Shown here: positions 60,401 through 64,000 of the stretch, piece by piece
Layout of the letters: every line of letters begins with the position of its first letter
How positions within the stretch are numbered: the first letter of the stretch is position 1
DNA from: Struthidea cinerea
Lineage: Eukaryota; Chordata; Aves; Passeriformes; Corcoracidae
Length of the DNA: 64,000 nucleotides
Direction: 5' to 3'
NCBI GenBank assembly: GCA_013397865.1
Contig: VZTI01003931.1
Span: 496,001-560,000 of the forward strand
Notes under the pieces: generated by a model
What the model was told of the DNA's origin: nothing
Database searches by the model: none
What the model saw: only the letters and a program-made list of their open reading frames with translations
Position numbers and translations under genes: made by a program

Positions 60401-61700
60401 CCAAGAAGAATTGTGAAGTTGCTAAATAGGTGATAATTTTGCAAAAGTAAAGCAAGTATAACAGTACGTATGCAGAATGCACGAGGTATGAAACTTTTAC
60501 TAAAAACATTTCAAGAAAGGATGGAAAGTTCTAATGGTTTCTTTAACTTATCTATACACCTACATACCTTTTTACATATAAAGAAAAATAGCTTTGAAGA
60601 TAACAAAATAATAAATTGCTGAGCTCTGACATACAATTACAAGCTCCTAACTACTGTCTCAAATTTTGCATACCAAACACAACAAAACACTAATGGAGTG
60701 TCTGATGCTGAAGCAGTGCACTAGTGGAAAACTATCCAGAAATAGCTGCAGGTGAACTGACCCTGACAGTTTCATTAATTAACTGCTGCTGGTTTTAACA
60801 GTAATGGTTTTTAAAAGCACAAAAGCAAAAATAAAACTGCTTGAAGACTTCATGATACAACTAAACTAATAATGCCACTGATAACTGTGTCCTTCCTAAT
60901 TCTTTTCATATTCACCTCTAATACTTTACCATGTTTTCAGCTGTATCTGTCTCAGGATATTAAACACTGTTTTAAAACATTAACTCAACCACCGACAAAA
61001 CCAAAGCAAAACCCACTATGGAGTAGGTGAGTGAAAGGAAAAGGCCACCATTTTTGACATTTTGCTTATATATTAGATTTTAAAACCATATTTCTTTTTA
61101 ATTACACAAATGAATGTTAATTAAAGAATTTTTTGCTTGCTTTAGTTAAAAGCTAAAAAGTTAAAAATGCCAAACAAGGAGACAGTCACAACTGAGAAGA
61201 AATAAACATGCAGGCAGAGGTAATAGTTATCACATTTCTTTGTGCCCAAGTTATGTGCCAAAAACATCGCAATGCAAGTGATCCAGATGCAGAGAGCATC
61301 ACACATGGACAGCTTAAATTTCAATAGTTGCCTGGTGTTTTGCCAATATTTTCCTCTGTCTTCTTTTCCTGGCTTTCCTGCACTTCTAAGTCCTCCTCGG
61401 GTGGGTGGATTACTACTGAAGGAATATCATCACTGGCAGGTGACACCAGCAATTCCTTGCCCTGAAGTGGACTTGGCTGGGCACTTGTGGTTGGCGGGAG
61501 CCGGCAGATAGGACTGGAGGGTGGTGTGTTTTGAGGGGTGGTTACGGGGGTTGTACACCTTGAGGCTGCCGGGGTTCCAGCTCTTGAAGAAGGAAGAAGG
61601 TAACTGAGAAGAACTGACAAACGGCTGTCTCCTCTCAAGGAAAGATTTGAGGCAGAGAGACCTGTTCGCAAAGAGTGGCGGGAGGCTGAGAGGCCTTCCC
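27361..61700 (-). CDS. SLC4A7: SLC4A7, electroneutral Na+/HCO3- cotransporter NBCn1 (3' 20 coding exons)
   Basis: SLC4A7 moves Na+ and HCO3- into the cell across the plasma membrane and so regulates intracellular pH. Twenty minus-strand exons cover the second part of the N-terminal cytosolic domain, all transmembrane segments and the C-terminal tail ending in ETSL, a PDZ ligand. They sum to 2990 nt and join without a break: 2 nt completing a codon, 995 codons and TAG. Splice sites are GT-AG except one GC donor. SLC4A7 rather than SLC4A4 or SLC4A10 is shown by the cassette exon with LRTGLSASNLSLRG and by close similarity throughout. The extracellular loop keeps four cysteines and three N-glycosylation sites. 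Two exons (369 and 108 nt) correspond to known alternative cassettes of NBCn1. The first coding exons and the promoter lie beyond 64 kb. Confidence 0.97.
27443..30594. other. SLC4A7 intron
   Basis: Non-coding. It contains a short tandem duplication at about 29483-29540 (acagagtatgaacactcc twice). Nothing else was recognised. Confidence 0.6.
30595..30702 (-). CDS. SLC4A7: SLC4A7 C-terminal cassette exon (36 residues)
   Basis: Acceptor gttta ttctttag, donor gtagct. The exon is 108 nt and reads T-D-P-S-V-V-N-I-S-D-E-M-A-K-T-A-Q-W-K-A, then L-A-M-N-T-E-N-A-K-V-T-R-A-N-L. This is the 36-residue C-terminal cassette known as optional in NBCn1. The length is a multiple of three, and both phases match, so skipping keeps the frame. 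Confidence 0.95.
30703..32436. other. SLC4A7 intron
   Basis: Non-coding sequence with no recognisable feature. Confidence 0.55.
32437..32528 (-). CDS. SLC4A7: SLC4A7 exon, C-terminal cytosolic tail
   Basis: Acceptor atttacag, donor gtataa. It is 92 nt and reads E-A-E-R-M-F-S-D-N-D-S-V-H-L-A-Y-G-E-A-N, then L-D-F-P-V-K-S-L-K-Y. It aligns with human EAERMLQDDDDTVHLPFEGG but is one of the least conserved exons here. Confidence 0.93.
32529..33286. other. SLC4A7 intron
   Basis: Non-coding, no recognisable feature. It includes a pyrimidine-rich stretch (about 32940-32980). Confidence 0.55.
33287..33418 (-). CDS. SLC4A7: SLC4A7 exon, end of last membrane segment and lysine-rich tail
   Basis: Acceptor ctttag, donor gtaagt. 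It is 132 nt, 44 codons: V-L-A-L-V-F-I-R-K-L-M-D-L-C-F-T-K-K-E-L, then SWLDDLMPES and a lysine-rich end. The start completes the last membrane helix. LDDLMPES is a conserved motif of the family's tail. Confidence 0.97.
33775..33948 (-). CDS. SLC4A7: SLC4A7 exon, final transmembrane region
   Basis: Acceptor ccatgcag, donor gtaagt. It is 174 nt, 58 codons, with FFDRIKLFGMPAKHQPDLIY and KVHIFTVVQLTCLVLLWVIK. It is nearly identical to mammalian NBCn1 and covers a cytosolic loop and hydrophobic helices near the end of the membrane domain. Confidence 0.98.
33949..34394. other. SLC4A7 intron
   Basis: About 450 bases, nothing recognised. Confidence 0.55.
34395..34463 (-). CDS. SLC4A7: SLC4A7 exon (69 nt, membrane domain)
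   Basis: Acceptor ctccccag, donor gtaaag. It has 23 codons, starting F-I-P-M-P-V-L-Y-G-V-F-L-Y-M-G and ending S-S-L-K-G-I-Q. This strongly conserved piece of the SLC4 membrane domain matches human exactly as I recall it. Confidence 0.98.
34464..36823. other. SLC4A7 intron with a duplicated microsatellite segment
   Basis: Non-coding. It contains a repeated aatttaaagctta motif near 34950 and 35052 and the duplicated TATTA-repeat segment around the single N at 36382. Confidence 0.6.
36262..36497. repeat. Tandem duplicate around a single N (TATTA microsatellite)
   Basis: 36262-36381 and 36383-36497 are nearly the same sequence, separated by one N at 36382. They differ in the number of TATTA-type units and in a few bases (atcacac versus atcccac). 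The most likely cause is two contig ends or alleles placed side by side rather than a true duplication. Confidence 0.85.
36824..37075 (-). CDS. SLC4A7: SLC4A7 exon (252 nt, membrane domain core)
   Basis: Acceptor ctgtag-like tttacag, donor gtaaaag. It has 84 codons, including KGCGYHLDLLMVGIMLGIC, GLPWFVAATVLSISHVNSLK, SECSAPGEQPKFLGIREQR and the hydrophobic VTGLMIFVLMGMSVFMTSVL. It carries several transmembrane spans and is among the most conserved exons. Confidence 0.98.
37330..37491 (-). CDS. SLC4A7: SLC4A7 exon, transmembrane segment and cytosolic loop
   Basis: Acceptor tttcag, donor gtaaaag. It has 54 codons, starting PTRKDRGWFIDPLGGNPWW and continuing TLLIAALPALLCTILIFMDQ, ending INRKEHKLK. 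It encodes one membrane helix followed by the positively charged loop typical of the family. Confidence 0.98.
37492..37938. other. SLC4A7 intron
   Basis: About 450 bases, nothing recognised. Confidence 0.55.
37939..38052 (-). CDS. SLC4A7: SLC4A7 exon, transmembrane segment
   Basis: Acceptor tctttatag, donor gtaagaa. It has 38 codons: V-R-S-T-I-S-D-F-A-V-F-L-T-I-V-I-M-V, then LIDYLVGVPSPKLLVPEKFE. The STISDFAVFL motif is typical of SLC4 bicarbonate transporters. Confidence 0.98.
38053..38951. other. SLC4A7 intron
   Basis: Non-coding, nothing recognised. Confidence 0.55.
38952..39113 (-). CDS. SLC4A7: SLC4A7 exon, end of extracellular loop and next helix
   Basis: Acceptor ctctttgcag, donor gtaatt. 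It has 54 codons, starting QCLEFHGVFRGSACGHHG and continuing YIPDVLFWSVILFFATFFLS, ending KFKTKRYFPTK. The two cysteines pair in family models with the two in the preceding exon. Confidence 0.97.
39114..40926. other. SLC4A7 intron
   Basis: Non-coding. A short CA-rich stretch lies near 40885-40900. Nothing else was recognised. Confidence 0.55.
40927..41032 (-). CDS. SLC4A7: SLC4A7 exon, glycosylated extracellular loop
   Basis: Acceptor cctttcag, donor gtgagt. It is 106 nt: C-V-C-S-E-P-E-K-P-S-N-D-T-L, then R-V-W-R-S-M-N-K-S-G-E-D-I-A-W-S-N-L-T-V-S. Three N-glycosylation sites (NDT, NKS, NLT) and two cysteines mark the large extracellular loop. It is diverged from human, as is usual for this loop. 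Confidence 0.95.
41033..43946. other. SLC4A7 intron with a solo LTR
   Basis: Non-coding. Besides the LTR at about 43307-43750 I recognise no gene. The GC-richer stretch at 42050-42850 was inspected and gave no named element. Confidence 0.55.
43307..43750 (+). mobile_element. Solo LTR, resembling a passerine ERVL-type LTR
   Basis: The segment starts with tgttatag and has a TATA-like tataaaag at 43581-43588, AATAAA at 43685-43690 and a terminal part ending near gagtaaaaca. That order (promoter, polyadenylation signal, short U5) is that of an LTR in plus orientation. Several blocks (caagatggaggattttgggt, cttcttcaccaacc) resemble LTRs I know from songbird genomes. The family name is not confirmed. 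No retroviral gene follows, so it is a solo LTR. It lies antisense to SLC4A7, about 200 bases past an exon donor. Confidence 0.7.
43947..44192 (-). CDS. SLC4A7: SLC4A7 exon (246 nt), helices and start of extracellular loop
   Basis: Acceptor cttcacacag, donor gtaagt. It contains DYGLSYLSLRTSIGLWTAFL, VATDASSLVCYITRFTEEAF and AALICIIFIYEALEKLVHLG, ending LDKLTSYS. These are two transmembrane regions and the start of the loop that carries the glycosylation sites. It is nearly identical to mammals. Confidence 0.98.
44193..44750. other. SLC4A7 intron
   Basis: About 560 bases, nothing recognised. Confidence 0.55.
44751..44884 (-). CDS. SLC4A7: SLC4A7 exon, transmembrane segments
   Basis: Acceptor ccaaacag, donor gtaagtg. 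It has 44 codons plus 2 nt: S-A-I-E-S-L-F-G-A-S-L-T-G-I-A-Y-S-L-F, then AGQPLTILGSTGPVLVFEKI and LFKFC. The GQPLTILGSTGPVLVFEK motif is a hallmark of the SLC4 family. Confidence 0.98.
44885..47299. other. SLC4A7 intron
   Basis: Non-coding, nothing recognised. Confidence 0.55.
47300..47474 (-). CDS. SLC4A7: SLC4A7 exon, first transmembrane segment
   Basis: Acceptor ctatttag, donor gtgagt. It is 175 nt: L-F-G-G-L-I-L-D-I-Q-R-K-A-P-F-F, then SDFKDALSLQCLASILFLYC and ACMSPVITFGGLLGEATQG. It marks the change from the cytosolic N-terminal domain to the membrane domain. Confidence 0.98.
47475..49010. other. SLC4A7 intron
   Basis: AT-rich, nothing recognised beyond a short T/TA run near 47707-47727. 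Confidence 0.55.
49011..49114 (-). CDS. SLC4A7: SLC4A7 exon, linker before the membrane domain
   Basis: Acceptor cttctgtag, donor gtgtgt. It is 104 nt: E-K-R-K-A-P-K-F-P-N-G-S-T-P-P-G-E-G, then LKEEGHHAGPELQRTG. Human reads EKRKIPVFHNGSTPTLGE here. Low conservation in the middle fits a flexible linker. Confidence 0.95.
49115..50509. other. SLC4A7 intron with a CR1 fragment
   Basis: Non-coding. Its right end holds the CR1 fragment at about 50333-50490, very close to the exon at 50510. Confidence 0.6.
50333..50490 (+). mobile_element. CR1 LINE fragment
   Basis: The stretch catctggataggagccagca, tgtcaagaagagtgtggcca, gggcagtgattgtccctctg and ttcagtttaggccccctcac follows the internal part of avian CR1 that precedes the part seen at 17124. 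It is on the plus strand, antisense to SLC4A7, and ends about 20 bases from the splice donor of the exon at 50510. Confidence 0.85.
50510..50656 (-). CDS. SLC4A7: SLC4A7 exon, N-terminal cytosolic domain
   Basis: Acceptor cttgtag, donor gtaaaag. It has 49 codons: V-F-H-D-V-A-Y-K-A-K-D-R-N-D-L-L-S-G-I-D, then EFLDQVTVLPPGEWDPSIRI and EPPKSVPSQ. It matches the conserved core of the band-3-like cytosolic domain. Confidence 0.97.
50657..52212. other. SLC4A7 intron
   Basis: AT-rich, nothing recognised. Confidence 0.55.
52213..52300 (-). CDS. SLC4A7: SLC4A7 exon, N-terminal cytosolic domain
   Basis: Acceptor ctccacag, donor gtgagt. It is 88 nt: F-L-F-L-L-L-G-P-A-G-K-A-P-Q-Y-H-E-I-G-R, then SIATLMTDD. 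This is the LLGP and Y-HEIGRS motif region conserved across the SLC4 family. Confidence 0.98.
52301..54259. other. SLC4A7 intron
   Basis: Non-coding. TG/TA-rich simple repeat occurs near 54010-54073. A 117-codon plus-strand open frame at 53018-53371 has no similarity I recognise and no splice context, and was not called. Confidence 0.55.
54010..54073. repeat. Simple TA/TG repeat
   Basis: Imperfect alternating TA and TG units (gtatatacatgtatatatg, tgtgtgtgtgc, atatatatatatg). This is a low-complexity intronic microsatellite. Confidence 0.85.
54260..54417 (-). CDS. SLC4A7: SLC4A7 exon, N-terminal cytosolic domain
   Basis: Acceptor atgaatag, donor gtaaat. It has 52 codons plus 2 nt: V-D-M-N-F-M-R-K-I-P-S-G-A-E-A-S-N-V-L, then GEVDFLERPIIAFVRLSPAV and LLSGLTEVPVPT. 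It is nearly identical to mammals. Confidence 0.98.
54418..55840. other. SLC4A7 intron
   Basis: Non-coding, with a CA microsatellite near 54960-54975 and an A run near 55479-55494. Confidence 0.55.
55841..55956 (-). CDS. SLC4A7: SLC4A7 exon after the cassette
   Basis: Acceptor ttttaatttag, donor gtaagt. It is 116 nt: LLASPQSAPGNLDTGKSGD, then VKGTGTGGSRENSTVDFSK. Its first two bases complete a glycine codon begun at the GC-donor exon, giving T-P-G-L-L-A-S-P, as in human TPGILASP. This junction proves the unusual donor. Confidence 0.97.
55957..61331. other. SLC4A7 intron (5.4 kb) with GC donor
   Basis: Non-coding. It starts (in gene direction) with GC at 61331-61330 and ends with AG. It holds an A/C-rich low-complexity stretch at about 57342-57417. 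I saw no exon or named mobile element. Confidence 0.55.
57342..57417. repeat. A/C-rich low-complexity tract
   Basis: About 75 bases almost only of A and C (acaaaaacaaaacaaac, caaacaaacaaac). This is simple intronic sequence. Confidence 0.85.
61332..61700 (-). CDS. SLC4A7: SLC4A7 large N-terminal cassette exon (123 residues), GC donor
   Basis: Acceptor ttttatctcag. The donor is CAG|gcaact, a GC donor. The exon is 369 nt, a multiple of three, with EGLSASRHSLRTGLSASNLS, LLPSSRAGTPAASRCTTP, SPASDDIPSVVIHPPEEDLE and the end ENIGKTP. It corresponds to the roughly 124-residue optional cassette of NBCn1, a serine- and proline-rich regulatory insert. Intact phases on both sides mean it can be skipped in frame. 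Confidence 0.97.
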
Positions 61701-64000
61701 CTGAGATAAAACAAATGGAACACCATGAGGCTTACAAAAGGGATATATTATATTAAACAAACCAAACCCACACAGATACAAATATGCATTAACAATTTAC
61801 ATAGTAAATTGCAAGCTTTACGGGCCAAAGTCTCATACTCATGCAAGTAAGATAAGAGATAAGAGCAAATCTGATTTCAGACATTAGAAAAGTCAGAAAT
61901 TACTGAGGAGTACTAATTAGAATGTCAAAGATCTGAGGGAGAAGATATTATCTTAAGTCAGAGTTAGATTTGTTAATAAAAAAAATTTATCTCTTGAAAC
62001 TGACTCTTAAATTTTTCTGGGATTTCTTATTCCAAATTGTCCAGCAGCTACTGTTAATCCATCCAAAAATAAAATAAAAAAATCATTAGCAACCAGAACA
62101 TTACAAGAATTCAGTTAACTCTATCCATCATATACAAAGAATTATTAATTTTTAAAAAGTGATCATGACCAAACATACCTAGATGTGTTAAATGCAACTG
62201 TCCTCCAACAAAAGTCTTATTTTACTGAGAATTTTCCCAGGCATCTGTAGTCTAATGTATATTTTTGAAGAGGGCACAGAAATGAGATACACAGTCCCTT
62301 CTCCATATCCTCCTGCTATGACTTACCAGTAGCCCCATATGCCTAAAACCCCACATTTCTCCAAAATCCCTCGTTAGTTTTCTTGCTCTAGTTTCCATGT
62401 CCCACTAACTTCATATGAAGAGAACATAGTCTTGTGATGGCTCCCTCGGACTGGAGTTTGTAATGGATTTCGGTTCTTCCTTAAGCAGGAAGAGAGACTG
62501 CTTATGCTCATATTAGTGCCTCCATTAAAAGGTTTTGTGATACCATTTCTCCTATTTGCCACAAACACTTTTCCTGGGAAAACCAGTCTCCTTGAAAACA
62601 TTAATGATAACTTCTCCTACAATCCCTGAAATCCACAACATGCCGGTTTCATGTACCATGCCATCAAGCAAGAAAACAGCACACTAGACACATTTACTCC
62701 CACATTTAAACCAAGCACTACAGAGACCAGTCAGTTGAACAACCCCAGAATAATTAACAAGAAGGAGGTGCAGAAAGCATGCCTAGGTAAAGGTCACATA
62801 CATTCCCCTCCCTACAAACAATGAAAGAGTGGATCCTACGTACACAAACCTGATTTAAGAACAAAAGCCTCAAAACTCAACTATTAAAACATCAAAACTG
62901 CAGAGCAGTAAAGAAAATAGGACCAATAGAGCAGACTTAGTTGATTTTGCCTGCATTCATCACTACAGTCATAACTAGACTTCCATCAATATACCTGTGA
63001 AAAATCATGCACATGAGATGTCCTAACACACACACACCCCACCAAAGGAGCCTAAGAACTAATATGCACATATGCACGTTTGGTTTACCAGTTTATTAAA
63101 TACCATGGGATTATAAAGAGAAAAGCAAATCAGTATATGCTGACAAGGAGTTCAACATACTAGACTGTTTTCTTATTTCAGCATATATCCCATAATCTCC
63201 TGTACAAAGTGTAGTAAGAATAAAATGCCCTAAAAAGTGGAAGTGATACATGAAAGGTAACTGACAAGAAAGAGATCCCAAATACAAAATTTGCAGAATT
63301 ACACCTGGGGATACAGGTATTCAAGGATGGGCAAAACCAAGTCTGTGTGTGTGAAATTTTCACATTTGCTAGGCAAAACAAGAAAGTCAGGAGTTACAGA
63401 AGACATTACGCTCTTAGATAAATTAGCTGCATTTTCATTCCGGAAAAAAATAATTCTGAAACTATTAGAGAAATATTTAAGCATATATCATATATTCACT
63501 GGCTAACAAAAATTATCAGCAAGCTCAGGCATTCACTGGAGAACACTCCAGCGTATGTAGCTCCTAACAAGCACTTAACTAAGTCAAACATAATCTAAAC
63601 AATGAGGCATCTTTCAAGACAGAAAAGGAAGATCACTTCAAGGACTGATTCATGAAATCAGAATTAAGTTTTCACCAGACTAAAAAATTTCATTTGAAAC
63701 TCCATGTATTTAATAGAGGCCACATAAAAAACACAATACAAGTAAGCTGCTCTGTGGTACATATTGCTATTTGGGATTTGAGACTTGATGTCTAGGGTAA
63801 ATTTTCAGGAACTGGTTCAAAAAAGATATGATGCAGCTTCTAAGAACATTGCTAATACCTTTCTTGGGTTTGGGATTTTTGTTTCAATTAGACCCTTCTC
63901 TACAAAACAAGATAAAAATAAACAGTGTCCTAGCTAACAGTACTACCTTCACCATTGGCACAGTGAACTTCTTGTCAAATGAACATACCACACTGGGTTA
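61701..64000. other. SLC4A7 intron, right edge
   Basis: Non-coding. The exon before the cassette (RSFADIGKKHSDPHLLER in human) was looked for on the minus strand and not seen, so it lies beyond 64 kb. A CA run sits near 63028-63042. Confidence 0.55.

Noticed and set aside
1..64000. CRISPR arrays, bacterial operons, phage or plasmid genes, tRNA and rRNA genes
   Set aside because: None seen. The window is a vertebrate intron-exon landscape.

Overview
The window is vertebrate nuclear DNA, almost certainly from a bird and probably a songbird. It is AT-rich and intron-rich, has no long open frames, and carries a 3'-terminal CR1 LINE fragment ending in the typical ATTCTATG-like repeats (17124-17675), a second CR1 fragment (about 50333-50490), and a solo LTR that resembles passerine ERVL-type LTRs (about 43307-43750). 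The species assignment is inference from these repeats and from gene order.

Two genes fill the window, both on the minus strand, in the same order and orientation as in human 3p24. The right half (27361-61700) holds 20 coding exons of SLC4A7, the electroneutral sodium bicarbonate cotransporter NBCn1. They run from the large regulatory cassette in the N-terminal cytosolic domain to the PDZ-binding C-terminus ETSL. I placed every splice junction by eye. The exons total 2990 nt and join in one unbroken frame (2 nt completing a codon, 995 codons and a stop), with one GC-AG intron at the cassette exon. The first coding exons lie beyond 64 kb. The left half (641-16206) holds 13 exons of NEK10, a NIMA-related kinase with an armadillo-like N-terminal region. 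The kinase-domain exons would lie left of base 1.

The main result is that NEK10 looks broken. Across the 13 exons I see two in-frame stop codons (655-657 and 6329-6331), a +2 frameshift that runs into a third stop (exon 5554-5695), a lost acceptor (6423-6424), two absent donors at the expected sites (next to 11612 and next to 4999), and one expected exon that I could not find. The SLC4A7 exons of the same assembly show no lesion, which argues against general sequencing error. I infer a unitary pseudogene, or at least a gene that cannot make full-length NEK10.

Between the genes lies a CpG island with CCAAT and GC boxes, the likely NEK10 promoter. It appears twice (21952-22331 and 22643-23017) around a 1-base gap, most likely a false assembly duplication. 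A similar false duplication surrounds the single N at 36382. A plus-strand coding remnant with an internal stop, an AATAAA and an A-rich tail (23747-24421) looks like a processed pseudogene of a gene I could not name. The remaining sequence is intron, the SLC4A7 3' UTR, simple repeats and gaps. I found no tRNA, rRNA, CRISPR or bacterial-type system.
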